In this document: positions 9,758 to 17,634 of the stretch, one piece after another
How the letters are laid out: the number at the start of each line of letters is the position of its first letter
Numbering within the stretch: position 1 is the first letter of the stretch
From: Bradyrhizobium sp. AUGA SZCCT0283
GTDB lineage: Bacteria; Pseudomonadota; Alphaproteobacteria; Rhizobiales; Xanthobacteraceae
Assembly (NCBI RefSeq): GCF_018130385.1
Contig: NZ_JAFCLU010000019.1
Span: 62,001-126,000 of the forward strand
DNA: 64,000 nt
Direction: 5' to 3'
Notes under the pieces: model-generated
Databases searched by the model: none
What the model was told of the DNA's origin: nothing
Seen by the model: the letters and a program-made list of their open reading frames with translations, nothing else
Position numbers and translations under genes: made by a program

Positions 9758-10180
9758 GTCATTCCCTCTCTGCTTGCTTCTTGTTGTCGTCTTGCCGTTT
9801 CCTCTTATTCGTTATTCTTCATTCACGATCACGCCGGTTCAGGGACGGCGCCCGCGGAGATTTGGTTGCGCAATCAGAACAGAATTAAACCCGTCTGTCG
9901 AGAAATGACGTGTGCGAAATTCTAGAACTAACGTTGCGTGCGAATTTCCAGCGGTCGGAATAATGCAATGCCTTTCTGCGCGGCATATTGCGTTGCACAC
10001 GGCGTCATGAACGCGAGATGGTTCAGGGATTGCGGTCGCGCCGCGGGGTCCCATCCCACGGGTTTGGCACTCCGACGCCAGCGATAACGGTCGGCGCCGC
10101 GGCTAGACTTGCTCGTCGCTAAAACGATAAGATTCGGATTCGAGGACACCAGTCCTAGTTAACGACCACGGAGACCAACA
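9758..10180. other. 423-bp divergent intergenic region
   Basis: It lies between the solute-binding-protein gene (leftward) and the LTXXQ protein gene (rightward) and must hold both promoters. I see no ORF with a convincing ribosome site. A weak inverted repeat (GCAATGCC ... GGCATATTGC) lies near 9964-9993. No FixK-type box or long repeat is visible. Confidence 0.4.
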
Positions 10181-10915
10181 ATGACCAGCCCGACATCCAA
10201 ACTGCGCACGCGTTGGAAAGTGTGCGCGGCCATGGGGTTGGCCGCCATCATGCTTCTTAGCGCGCCGCGGCTTGCGGATGCGCAGGTGGTTCAGGGTGTC
10301 GAGAAGGGCGCCCGCGAGGGCAACAAGGCGGCGGGCCCGGTCGGCGGCGTGCTTGGCGGCGCCATTGGCGGCGTCGTGGGCGTCGTGACCGGAGTCACCG
10401 GTGTGCTGACCGGCGCAACAGGCAGCAAGACTGGTCCTGCGCCGGCGGCAAAAGAAAGCAAACAGGGCGACGCACCGAAGCCAGCGAAGGCAGCCAAGGG
10501 TGGCAGGAAAGAAGCGGCCAAGCAGTCGGCCGGCCTTGCCCAGCCCGCAGCGCCGACGGTCACGGCCGAACAGATCGTCGCCAACAGCGACGCCAATATC
10601 GAGCGGATCAAGAAAGAGCTAAACCTCACGCCCGAACAGGAGAAGCATTGGGCCGGGTTCAACAGTGCGATGCACTATCTCGGTCATAACGGCGCCGATC
10701 GCCTCAATCTGCGTGTGGCGCGCGCCAAGCGCGATCCCCCTGATGATATCATCGAGCAGATGCGCAACGAGGCCCAGTTCCTCAACGACCGCGCCGTCGA
10801 TCAGCGCAACGTGGCCGATGCGGCCGAGCCGCTATTTGCCAGTCTGAACGACAAGCAAAAGGCGGTCTTCATTCAGGAAATGGTCAATCTGAGCCACGAG
10901 CGCGGGCTCGATTAG
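10181..10915 (+). CDS. Secreted LTXXQ/Spy-like periplasmic protein
   Basis: 244 residues. After a long signal peptide ending LADAQ (about 35) there is a Gly-rich segment (GGVLGGAIGGVVGVVTGVTG), then a Lys/Ala-rich linker (60-125). The C-terminal helical domain contains NIERIKKELNLTPEQEKHW, the LTxxQ motif of Spy/CpxP-type periplasmic chaperones and stress sensors, and ends LNDKQKAVFIQEMV. ATG at 10181 follows GGAGACCAACA. It is a monocistronic gene. The glycine-rich stretch resembles glycine-zipper segments and could insert in the membrane; that is inference. Confidence 0.7.
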   Translation: MTSPTSKLRTRWKVCAAMGLAAIMLLSAPRLADAQVVQGVEKGAREGNKAAGPVGGVLGGAIGGVVGVVTGVTGVLTGATGSKTGPAPAAKESKQGDAPKPAKAAKGGRKEAAKQSAGLAQPAAPTVTAEQIVANSDANIERIKKELNLTPEQEKHWAGFNSAMHYLGHNGADRLNLRVARAKRDPPDDIIEQMRNEAQFLNDRAVDQRNVADAAEPLFASLNDKQKAVFIQEMVNLSHERGLD

Positions 10916-10933
10916 CGGGCTCCGCCCGACGAA

Positions 10934-10984
10934 TAGCCGGGTACGCATGCCCTGGGGTAGGTTGAAAGGCGCGGCACCCGGCTA
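10934..10984. other. Perfect 9-bp inverted repeat after the LTXXQ gene
   Basis: TAGCCGGGT (10934-10942) and ACCCGGCTA (10976-10984) are perfect complements separated by 33 bases. It begins 18 bp after the stop of the LTXXQ gene. The loop is long and there is no T-run, so it is a weak terminator candidate. The remaining 226 bp up to the VOC gene show nothing I can identify. Confidence 0.3.
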
Positions 10985-11210
10985 CTCTGCCGCAGCGGCG
11001 CGGCTCGCCCAATCTCATTGCAATGATGATGAAACCCTGACGGACTCGCGCCTTAGTGATGGCTGACTTGCGGCGTTGTCGGGAAACTTCATTGTTTGAC
11101 GGGCAGTGTTGCCCCCCAACATCACATGCTTCTTGACGCCACAGCACCAGACACCAACCCGGCCGGCACGAACGCGAAATTGAGGCCGGACACGCGACGG
11201 GCGCGGGGCC

Positions 11211-11612
11211 TCAGGTTTTCGGGAAGTTCAGTTCGACGCCGACGCCATCGGGATCGTAGAGGAAGAACTGCGTATCGCCGGTGCGCGGCACGATGCTCTC
11301 GCGGAACTTGACACCTTTCGACTGCAGACGCTTGCGCATGGCCTCGACATCGGTCGCCGCAAAGGCGATGTGGTCAAGCCGGCCGGTATCCTCGTACTTT
11401 CTCTCGGTGCCGCGCACCACGATCCCCTCGCGCGGCTTGCGCGTGCCCATCAGATGCACCGTGGCGGTGCCGCCGGAATAGAGCCAGTAGCCGGGAAAAT
11501 CGAGCGGCGGACGGTCGCCGTTCTCCAGACCCAGCACGTCACAGTAGAAGTCCTTGGTTCGCTCAAGGTCAGATGGTTCGATGGTGTAGTGCTGCAATCC
11601 GCCAAGTCCCAT
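11211..11612 (-). CDS. VOC (glyoxalase/dioxygenase-fold) family protein
   Basis: 133 residues with two beta-alpha-beta-beta-beta modules: GLQHYTIEPSDLERTKDFYC at the start and LDHIAFAATDVEAMRKRL in the second half, ending DPDGVGVELNFP, which carries the typical C-terminal metal-ligand Glu. Metal ligands expected are the early His (LQHY), HLMG, DHIAF and VELNF. Substrate unknown. The ATG at 11612 was chosen because AGGAG lies 7 bp upstream. It starts 10 bp after the acyl-CoA-dehydrogenase-like gene stop and is likely co-transcribed with it. Confidence 0.85.
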   Translation of the reverse strand: MGLGGLQHYTIEPSDLERTKDFYCDVLGLENGDRPPLDFPGYWLYSGGTATVHLMGTRKPREGIVVRGTERKYEDTGRLDHIAFAATDVEAMRKRLQSKGVKFRESIVPRTGDTQFFLYDPDGVGVELNFPKT

Positions 11613-11622
11613 GGTCGTTCTC

Positions 11623-12825
11623 CTAGACAAAGCTGAGATCGGTATCGACGCCCATCATCCAAGCGCCGACAGTTTCAAAATGCCTGAGCTGGCCCTGCAG
11701 CTGCTGGGTCACGGTATGGATGTCGCGGAACCGGCGCTCCAGCGGATGGTTCTCGAAGATCGCGGTGGCGCCTGCGGCGTTGTAGGCAAAGTCGACCGCC
11801 TCGCGCGCCTTGTGAATGGCGTTTGTAGAGGCCATGCGGATGTTCATGCGCTGTGCGACGGTGATGGTTGCGCCCGCGGTGAGATCTCTCCAGGTATCGG
11901 CCATCGACTGCAACACGTAGCCGCGCGCAGCGCGGAGATTGACTTCCGCCTGGGCGAGGTTGCACTGGACCACGGCATTGTCTTGCAACGACACCCTCGC
12001 GCCGCGCGGCACCTTGTTGCGCATCGTCTCGACGAAATTGTCGAGCGCGGTGCGGGCGATGCCGCAGGCGACGCCGGCGAAACCCACCTGGTAACAGGTG
12101 TGATTGCTCATGCGGTAGAGCGGGCCGCTCTCGCGGCATTCCCGGTCGAACTCGCGGGTAATCGAATGGTCCGCGCGCACGAAGAAATCGTTGAGCGCGA
12201 ACTGGTCGCTGGCGGTGCCGCGCAGGCCAACGGTGTTCCAGATGTCGGTCCATTCGACGTCTTCGGAGCGTACCAGCATGGTACGTTCGATCGGCACGCC
12301 GTTGGCGTCGTATTTGGGCGAACCGTCGGCTGCATGGATCGGGCAGTGTGCTCCGAGCCAGGTCGCATGGCGGCCGCCGGATGCAAAGGACCACACACCG
12401 GTTACCCTGTAGCCGCCTTCGCATTCGACCGCGCGAACCTTGGGGCCAGGCCCCCACGCCAGCACCGCGCGTGGATCGCCAAAGATCGCCTGCGCCACTG
12501 GCAGGTCGAGATAGGCTGCCGACATTGCGCAACCGCCGGCCTGGCTGAGGCACCAGGCGGTGGATGCATCGGCTTTGGCGATGGTTTCGATGACGTGAAA
12601 AAATGTTACCGGATCGGTTTCGATCCCGTTGGTCGAGCGGGGCAGCAACAGCCGGAACAATTGCGCGTCGTGCAGCTTGTCGAGCAGCGCAGGCGGCAGC
12701 CGGCGCGCGGTCTCGATGTCGTCGGAAGCTGTTGCGACATCAGGTCGTATGGCCTCGGCCCGGGCGATCACCGCCTGGTCGCCGGCAAGATCGGCAGAGC
12801 TTGCGATCGGTGTATTCAAGACCAT
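11623..12825 (-). CDS. Acyl-CoA dehydrogenase-fold flavoprotein (possible group D monooxygenase)
   Basis: 400 residues with the acyl-CoA dehydrogenase architecture: helical N-domain (ARRLPPALLDKLHDAQLFRL), central beta-domain with the GVWSFASGGRHATWLG segment, and helical C-domain. The GxWxFxSG pattern and absence of the classical catalytic Glu context resemble HsaA/HpaB-type flavin-dependent monooxygenases and related oxidases more than fatty-acid dehydrogenases. Its pairing with a VOC protein 10 bp downstream recalls aromatic-ring hydroxylation followed by extradiol cleavage, but the VOC protein is too short for a typical extradiol dioxygenase, so this is tentative. Confidence 0.75.
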   Translation of the reverse strand: MVLNTPIASSADLAGDQAVIARAEAIRPDVATASDDIETARRLPPALLDKLHDAQLFRLLLPRSTNGIETDPVTFFHVIETIAKADASTAWCLSQAGGCAMSAAYLDLPVAQAIFGDPRAVLAWGPGPKVRAVECEGGYRVTGVWSFASGGRHATWLGAHCPIHAADGSPKYDANGVPIERTMLVRSEDVEWTDIWNTVGLRGTASDQFALNDFFVRADHSITREFDRECRESGPLYRMSNHTCYQVGFAGVACGIARTALDNFVETMRNKVPRGARVSLQDNAVVQCNLAQAEVNLRAARGYVLQSMADTWRDLTAGATITVAQRMNIRMASTNAIHKAREAVDFAYNAAGATAIFENHPLERRFRDIHTVTQQLQGQLRHFETVGAWMMGVDTDLSFV

Positions 12826-13093
12826 GCCTGCCGGTCCATCGCGTCCATGTGCCAGTCATTGGTGGAAAGGCTATCGTGCCATCGTCGCGATCGGCAAGTC
12901 CATGGTGACGCGGAGCACATCTGCGAATAAGCGACCGGGATTTCGTGCCGCTCTGCACAATGGAGCCCGAAGACAATCGCATCGGCCGCAGGCGGCGCCT
13001 GTTCCGGTCTCCCGGGAACATGCGCCGACTCGTTTAAGGTTTTGCGCTAGCCTTGCGGTTTGGTCGGAATCGATCGGGACGGGAACGGACGGC

Positions 13094-13372
13094 ATGGAAG
13101 AGAAGCGAAAGCATCCGCGAACGGAGATTGACGAGCCCGCCTATGTTTCGTCGGGCGGTTCCGTCATGCCCTGCGTGGTGCGGAATATCTCGCGCGAGGG
13201 AGCAGCGATCGATGTCGACAACCCGGCCTTCGTCCCGCAGCACTTTCGTCTGGTGATGGCAAAGGATCCCTCAGTCGTGCACGAGTGCCGGGTCGCCTGG
13301 ATCCAGAAGAATCGTATCGGCCTGACCTTCATGGAGATCGCGGATACGGTCGCGGAACCGCCAGCATCGTAA
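13094..13372 (+). CDS. PilZ domain protein
   Basis: 92-residue single PilZ domain, a cyclic-di-GMP receptor module. Both binding motifs are present: RKHPR (RxxxR-type) at the N-terminus and NISREG (D/NxSxxG) about 30 residues later. No other domain. It is preceded by a G-rich leader (GGGAACGGACGGC) and followed by a convergent gene 11 bp away. It could act by binding a partner in motility or polysaccharide control; no partner is encoded nearby. Confidence 0.85.
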   Translation: MEEKRKHPRTEIDEPAYVSSGGSVMPCVVRNISREGAAIDVDNPAFVPQHFRLVMAKDPSVVHECRVAWIQKNRIGLTFMEIADTVAEPPAS

Positions 13373-13383
13373 CGCTGAGCCCG

Positions 13384-14352
13384 TTACTCGATCCGCAGCT
13401 TTGCATCGCGCACCACCTTGCCCCACTTGTCCATCTCCAGCCTGATGCGCGCGCCGAACTGGTCCGGCGTATTGGCGACCGGCTTGAAGCCGAGCACGGT
13501 GAGGCGCTCCTTGACGTCCGGCTGGGCGACGCTTTTGGCGATCTCACGATAAAGCAGATCGACGATCTCTTTCGGCGTCCCCGCAGGGGCGACGACGCCC
13601 GTGAGCGTGTCGGCGTCCTGATCCTTCACGCCCTGTTCGGCGAAGGTCGGCACGTCGGGCATCCCGGCGGCACGTTCGGTTGACGCCACCCCAAGCGCGC
13701 GCAGCTGTCCGCTCTGCACCGCCGACAGGGCAGGCGGCAGCGCGGTGAAGGCGATCGGGGTGTGCCCGCCGACGGTTGCCTGGATCGCCGGCCCAGCGCC
13801 TGTGAACGGCACGTGCACCAGGTCAAGCCTGAAGGCGAGCCGGAACAACTCGCCGCCCAGATGCGGCGTCGATCCGACGCCGGGCCCGGCGAAGCTGTAT
13901 TTGCCGGGGTTGTCCCGAATGAGCTGCACCAGTTCCGGGAGTGTCTTGGCGGGCACTTGCGGGTTGACCACCACGACATTCGGCGAGACCGCGACCAGCG
14001 TCACCGGCGCGAAATCCTTGACCGGATCATACGGCACCTTGGCGTAGAGGCTGGGATTCACGACGAAGCCGGTGCTGATGGCCATGATCGTGTAGCCGTC
14101 CGGCGTCACGCGTGCGACCTGTCCGGCCGCGGTGTTGCCGCCGGCGCCACCGATGTTCTCGACGAAGAATTGCTGGCCGAGATTGTCGGTAAGCTTCTGC
14201 GCCACGATGCGGGCGATGGCATCGGTCGGTCCGCCGGCGGGAAAGCCGACCACGACGCGCACCGGTCTGCTCGGATAGCCCTGCGCCGATGATGCCACGA
14301 TGCCGGACAGCAGCCACGTCGCTGCCAACACTACGCGCAAAGCCGCGACCAT
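13384..14352 (-). CDS. Tripartite tricarboxylate transporter binding protein (TctC/Bug family)
   Basis: 322-residue periplasmic protein with a signal peptide ending SSAQG (about 24). The family signature follows: YPSRPVRVVVGFPAGGPTD, then ENIGGAGGNTAAGQVAR. Bug proteins bind carboxylates or amides for TctAB, but orphan copies are extremely common in Bradyrhizobium-like genomes and no tctAB genes are adjacent. Ligand unknown. Confidence 0.88.
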   Translation of the reverse strand: MVAALRVVLAATWLLSGIVASSAQGYPSRPVRVVVGFPAGGPTDAIARIVAQKLTDNLGQQFFVENIGGAGGNTAAGQVARVTPDGYTIMAISTGFVVNPSLYAKVPYDPVKDFAPVTLVAVSPNVVVVNPQVPAKTLPELVQLIRDNPGKYSFAGPGVGSTPHLGGELFRLAFRLDLVHVPFTGAGPAIQATVGGHTPIAFTALPPALSAVQSGQLRALGVASTERAAGMPDVPTFAEQGVKDQDADTLTGVVAPAGTPKEIVDLLYREIAKSVAQPDVKERLTVLGFKPVANTPDQFGARIRLEMDKWGKVVRDAKLRIE

Positions 14353-14437
14353 GGCGCTCTCCCCAATATGTTTGTTGGGGCCATCATCGGCGAGGTGGCG
14401 GCGCCAGACAAGGGGTGACTGCGACGGCCTGCGGCCG

Positions 14438-15073
14438 CTACTTCCTGAGCAGCGGCTTGATCCGCTCTTCCAGCTCCTCGAACGGCATCGAGCCCTGCAG
14501 CCGCACGCCGTTGAGAAAGAAGGTCGGCGTCGAGGTAACTTTCAACTCCCGAACGGCGTATTGCTGGTCGGCAGTCAGCTTGTCGAACTGTGCCTGGTCT
14601 TTCTCGCAGATCTCGACGTCCTGTTCGCTCATTCCGTGCTGCTTGCCGACATAGATCAGCGTATCCTTGGTTTGCGCCATCAGGCGGTCCTGCAGCTTGA
14701 ACATGGTCTCGACCGCGCTGAGGTACTTTTCGGAATCGCCCTTGCCGATGCAGCGCGCCAGTATCGAAGCGGCGGCGGCCTTGATATCGAGCGGAAATTC
14801 ACGGAACACGAAACGCACCTTGCCGGTATCGATATATTTCGACCGCAACATCGGGAACACATTCTGGCCGAAGGCTGCGCAATGCGGGCAACTCATCGAC
14901 GAATATTCGGTAAGCGTGATCGGTGCTTTCGCAGATCCGATTGCAATGTCCGGCAGCGATACCGGTTTGGCGACCGCAGCCGCAATCGCGCTTTGCGCGA
15001 TAGCTGCACCTGAGAAAGCGGGTGATGCGAAAGCGAGGAGCACGGTGAAGGCGATGCGGTGACGAACGTTCAA
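14438..15073 (-). CDS. DsbA-family thiol:disulfide oxidoreductase
   Basis: 211 residues, secreted (signal peptide ending AIAQ, about 27). The thioredoxin-fold active site is CPHC (SSMSCPHCAAFG), followed by RFVFREFPLD, and the cis-Pro loop TSTPTFFLNG. It matches the thioredoxin_4/DsbA-like group that introduces or isomerises disulfides in periplasmic proteins. No dsbB neighbour. It is divergent from the aminotransferase gene. Confidence 0.85.
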   Translation of the reverse strand: MNVRHRIAFTVLLAFASPAFSGAAIAQSAIAAAVAKPVSLPDIAIGSAKAPITLTEYSSMSCPHCAAFGQNVFPMLRSKYIDTGKVRFVFREFPLDIKAAAASILARCIGKGDSEKYLSAVETMFKLQDRLMAQTKDTLIYVGKQHGMSEQDVEICEKDQAQFDKLTADQQYAVRELKVTSTPTFFLNGVRLQGSMPFEELEERIKPLLRK

Positions 15074-15258
15074 CGGTTACTCCGAAACGAACGGGCGAGA
15101 GGTGGCGAGCCGTCATATTCGCCAATTCTACTGGTTTCGCGAACCGAAAGCCACCTGACCTGACTGCGATCGGAGTTGACCGTGAATTGTTGGCGATCCA
15201 ATCATGGGCGGCGACAGGAAGCGCAAGGCAAGCTCTGCAAACCAAACAAGAGAACGTC

Positions 15259-16521
15259 ATGACCCAGCACACGGCGCTGTCGAGCGAAACGCAGTCAGCG
15301 GATGCCATGTTGCGCGCAAGGGCCCGGCTGGTGGTTCCAGGCGGCATGTGGGGCCATCTGAATGCGGCGCGGCTCCCGGAAGGCTATCCGCAATACTTTG
15401 CTTCCGCGGAGGGCTGCCGCGTCCGCGACGTCGATGGGCGCGAGTACATCGACTTCATGTGCAGTTGGGGACCGATCCTGCTTGGCCATCGGCATCCGGA
15501 AGTTCAGGCAGCGGCCGATGCGCAAGCTGTCAAGGGAGACTGCTTCAACGGTCCGGGTGAGGTCATGGTGGAACTGGCCGAGGATTTTGTGGCCATGCTG
15601 CCGCATGCCGATTGGGCGATGTTTCAAAAGAACGGCGGTGACGCGACCACGTGCTGCGTGACAATCGCGCGCGCCGGCACCGGACGCCGCAAGGTGCTGG
15701 TCGCGCGTGGCAGCTATCACGGCGCGCTGCCATGGTGCTCGCCAAGTGTCGCCGGGGTGACGGCCGAAGACCGCGCCCATCTCCTGCACTTCGAGTACAA
15801 TGACGTGGAGAGCCTGCGGGCGGCCGTCGAGGAGGCCGGCAAGGATCTCGCGGCGATACTGGTGACGGCTTTCCGCCACGACATGGGACGCGATCTCGAA
15901 TTGCCGACGAAGGAATTCGCGGCAGCCGCGCGTGCGGCCTGCGACGTGGCCGACGCCGCCTTGATTATCGATGAAGTGCGGGCCGGCCTGCGCCTCGATG
16001 TCAGGGGGAGCTGGGAAGCGCTCGGCGTGCGTCCGGACCTGTGCGCCTGGAGCAAAGCGATCGCCAATGGCTATGCGCTGGCTGCCGTTACCGGCAACGA
16101 TCGCTTTCGCGAAGCCGTCACCAAGGTCTTCGTCACCGGGTCGTTCTGGTGTGGCACGGTGGCGATGGCGGCCGCGCGGGCGACGTTGCGAATCGCGCGC
16201 GAGACTGACGTGGCCGGGCATGTCCACGCGATGGGCCTGCGGTTGCGCGAGGGACTGGCGTCGCTGGCGAAGGAACATGGCATCGCGATCCGCCAGAGCG
16301 GCCCGCCGCAGATGCCGCTGATGCTGTTCGAGGCCGACGCGGATATACGCAAGGGCAGGGCGTTCTGCTCGGCCGCGCTACGCCACGGCGCGTTCTTTCA
16401 TCCCCAGCACAATATGTTCCTGTCCGCGGCGCATCGCCCAGCCGATATCGACGAGGCGCTGCAGGCGGCTTCGCACGGCTTCATGGCCGTCCGCGAACTG
16501 GAAGCAAGATCCAATCGATAA
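15259..16521 (+). CDS. Class III PLP aminotransferase, glutamate-1-semialdehyde mutase-like
   Basis: 420 residues. The fold-type I PLP enzyme signature is clear: GGMWGHLNA and EYIDFMCSWGPILLGH at the N-terminus, LIIDEVRAGLR with the cofactor Asp, and the PLP lysine in CAWSKAIANGY. The family includes HemL and many omega-transaminases. The N-terminus fits HemL-like members, but genuine HemL usually reads differently around the Lys, so the substrate is open. ATG at 15259 was preferred over upstream in-frame codons; AGAGAA precedes it. Confidence 0.82.
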   Translation: MTQHTALSSETQSADAMLRARARLVVPGGMWGHLNAARLPEGYPQYFASAEGCRVRDVDGREYIDFMCSWGPILLGHRHPEVQAAADAQAVKGDCFNGPGEVMVELAEDFVAMLPHADWAMFQKNGGDATTCCVTIARAGTGRRKVLVARGSYHGALPWCSPSVAGVTAEDRAHLLHFEYNDVESLRAAVEEAGKDLAAILVTAFRHDMGRDLELPTKEFAAAARAACDVADAALIIDEVRAGLRLDVRGSWEALGVRPDLCAWSKAIANGYALAAVTGNDRFREAVTKVFVTGSFWCGTVAMAAARATLRIARETDVAGHVHAMGLRLREGLASLAKEHGIAIRQSGPPQMPLMLFEADADIRKGRAFCSAALRHGAFFHPQHNMFLSAAHRPADIDEALQAASHGFMAVRELEARSNR

Positions 16522-16567
16522 AGTCGTCGGTGCCGCGACCGAAACCGATTCGGGATTTGCGGGCAGC

Positions 16568-16616
16568 AATAAAAATGCCCCGCAACGCGGTCTTTACGAC
16601 CAGCGATGGCGGGGCA
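16568..16616 (-). terminator. Rho-independent terminator, minus strand
   Basis: TGCCCCGC (16576-16583) pairs with GCGGGGCA (16609-16616), and inside it CGC/GCG and GGTC/GACC can extend the stem around a TTTAC loop. Read on the minus strand the hairpin is followed at once by TTTTTATT (16575 down to 16568). It would end transcripts coming from narR or from the small-RNA promoter at 16680-16724. On the plus strand there is no T-run. Confidence 0.8.
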
Positions 16617-16676
16617 GTCTTAGGAGAAAACGGCGAGATCGCCGAATGATGCCGACATCTTCGTCGGGCATCATAT
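16568..16676 (-). ncRNA. Candidate FixK-controlled small RNA, about 109 nt
   Basis: This predicted transcript lies in the gap between two convergent genes. It would start near 16676, set by a perfect FixK-type box (16711-16724) and an AT-rich -10 region. It folds into three hairpins: a 5' one (ATGATGCC-GAC against GTC-GGCATCAT, 16646-16674), a second (CGGCG-loop-CGCCG, 16631-16644), and the terminator. Between the second hairpin and the terminator lies an unpaired UUUUCUCCUAAGAC containing CUCCU, complementary to a Shine-Dalgarno sequence. That layout is typical of trans-acting small RNAs. A 26-codon reading frame beginning at the 5' hairpin has no ribosome site. Alternative: merely the 3' untranslated region of narR. 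Confidence 0.55.
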
Positions 16677-16679
16677 GAA

Positions 16680-16724
16680 TTAATATTCCGCTCTTTTGGC
16701 CGCGTTCGCATTGACTTGGATCAA
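16680..16724 (-). promoter_or_regulatory. FixK/FNR-type promoter pointing into a gene-free gap
   Basis: The box TTGACTTGGATCAA (16711-16724) fits TTGA-N6-TCAA exactly. On the minus strand an AT-rich -10 region (GAATATTAA, 16688-16680) follows at 22-25 bp. No comparable -10 exists on the plus strand. The only thing downstream is the hairpin cluster and terminator at 16568-16674. Confidence 0.65.
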
Positions 16725-16760
16725 ACGAGACCTGGATCAAACGAGACCCTGGATCAAACA
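16717..16760. repeat. Three tandem TGGATCAAAC repeats (FixK half-sites)
   Basis: TGGATCAAAC occurs at 16717, 16733 and 16750 in units of 16 and 17 bp (TGGATCAAACGAGACC). Read on the minus strand each unit contains TTGATCCA, one half of a FixK box; the first copy forms part of the complete palindrome at 16711-16724. The array ends 26 bp from the narR stop. Confidence 0.8.
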
Positions 16761-16785
16761 GCCGGCCCGCCGGAACTTCGATCGT

Positions 16786-17484
16786 TCAGGAGGTCGGATC
16801 GTCTATCAACGTCTGCGGACGGGCGAAGGCTTCGAGCAGTTCCTTCCGGTCCATCACGATCTCGCGGCCGCGGACCCGCACGCCATGTTCCGTTAGTAAA
16901 GCCAGGTTGCGGGACAGATTTTCGCGCGTGGTGCCAATATGCGAAGCTAGCGTGCCGCGATCAAACGGGATTACGACGATTTCCTGGGTGTTGTCCCGGC
17001 GTGCCTCGGTCAGGATCCAGTTGGCAAGACGCTCGACGCTCGACCGCGCCATGTAGCCCTTCAGTTTCTTGACCGCCCCGCGATAGGCGAATGCCAGTTC
17101 GCGCGCCACGATCCGCGCGAAGGCGACGTCCTGGTCGAAAGCCTCACGGACGTGCCGGGCGGGAATCAGCAGCACGCGCGAATCCGCAAGGGTGCGCGCC
17201 GAGTTCAGGTAGGGCTGATCACTGACGACGGCCGCGAGGATGAAGGTCGAAACCGGGTTGATCAGCGATATTCCCCATTCCGTGCCTTGCTGTTCGGTGT
17301 AGATCTCGACCAACCCGTCGACCAGAACGTGCAGAAAATCTGCGGGCTCGCCTTCGCGAATGAGCGTTACGCCGGTCGGAAACTGCTGCAGCAGCGCAGC
17401 ATCAAGCAGGCGCTGCAGGTTTTGCGTCGTCATCTCCGAAAAGAGCGGCAAGGATTTCAATTGTTCGAGCTCGTGGGGACGCAA
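16786..17484 (-). CDS. narR: Crp/Fnr-family regulator of nitrate respiration, NarR-like
   Basis: 232 residues: N-terminal cyclic-nucleotide-type beta-roll (15-120), long dimer helix, C-terminal winged helix (about 170-215). The protein contains no cysteine at all, so it cannot hold the Fe-S cluster of Fnr. The recognition helix reads TTRENLSRNL, combining the R-E of CRP with the S-R of Fnr. Its position, divergent from narK-narGHJI, is that of NarR in Paracoccus, an Fnr relative that needs nitrate or nitrite to activate nar; assignment by position and lack of Cys. DNR/NnrR-type nitric-oxide sensors are the alternative. The operator array at 17516-17542 lies 32 bp upstream. Confidence 0.7.
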   Translation of the reverse strand: MRPHELEQLKSLPLFSEMTTQNLQRLLDAALLQQFPTGVTLIREGEPADFLHVLVDGLVEIYTEQQGTEWGISLINPVSTFILAAVVSDQPYLNSARTLADSRVLLIPARHVREAFDQDVAFARIVARELAFAYRGAVKKLKGYMARSSVERLANWILTEARRDNTQEIVVIPFDRGTLASHIGTTRENLSRNLALLTEHGVRVRGREIVMDRKELLEAFARPQTLIDDPTS

Positions 17485-17515
17485 CGATTCTGCCTCAACT
17501 TTTGGGAAGATTGTT

Positions 17516-17542
17516 TGTGATATTTATCACAGCATACTGTGA
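17516..17542. promoter_or_regulatory. Triple TGTGA half-site operator between narR and narK
   Basis: TGTGA (17516-17520), TCACA (17527-17531) and TGTGA (17538-17542) alternate in orientation with starts exactly 11 bp apart, one helical turn. They form two overlapping palindromes, TGTGATATTTATCACA and TCACAGCATACTGTGA. The first equals the E. coli CRP consensus. The array lies 32 bp from the narR start and about 150 bp from narK. NarR itself, whose helix carries the CRP-type Arg, is a plausible binder. Confidence 0.7.
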
Positions 17543-17620
17543 TGACTTACAACATGGCGTGCCGATCTGGACAATTTGCACCGCAGCAATTCACACAATA
17601 GCGTACCGGCAGCCGCGAAG

Positions 17621-17634
17621 TTGATCCAGCGCAA
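17621..17634 (+). promoter_or_regulatory. FixK box upstream of narK
   Basis: TTGATCCAGCGCAA fits the Bradyrhizobium FixK2 consensus TTG(A/C)-N6-(T/G)CAA. Its centre at 17627.5 predicts a transcript start near 17669, leaving a 25-base leader before the narK ATG at 17694 and ruling out the upstream ATG at 17652. The -10 region (GATCTG, about 17657) is weak, so a co-activator such as NarR may be needed. Confidence 0.65.

Noticed and set aside
9928..10149. 73-codon minus-strand frame in the 423-bp gap
   Set aside because: No ribosome site, no recognisable fold, and it lies in the shared promoter region of two divergent genes.
15204..15560. 118-codon frame overlapping the aminotransferase start
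   Set aside because: Basic, low-complexity, overlaps most of a clear enzyme N-terminus; has the character of a frame shadow.
16594..16674. 26-codon frame starting in the 5' hairpin of the small-RNA candidate
   Set aside because: Its ATG is at the very 5' end with no Shine-Dalgarno and is buried in a stable stem; kept only as a note that a dual-function RNA cannot be excluded.
16481..16711. 76-codon minus-strand frame across the small-RNA candidate
   Set aside because: No ribosome site and Arg/Pro-rich; the hairpins and terminator inside it explain the sequence better as RNA.
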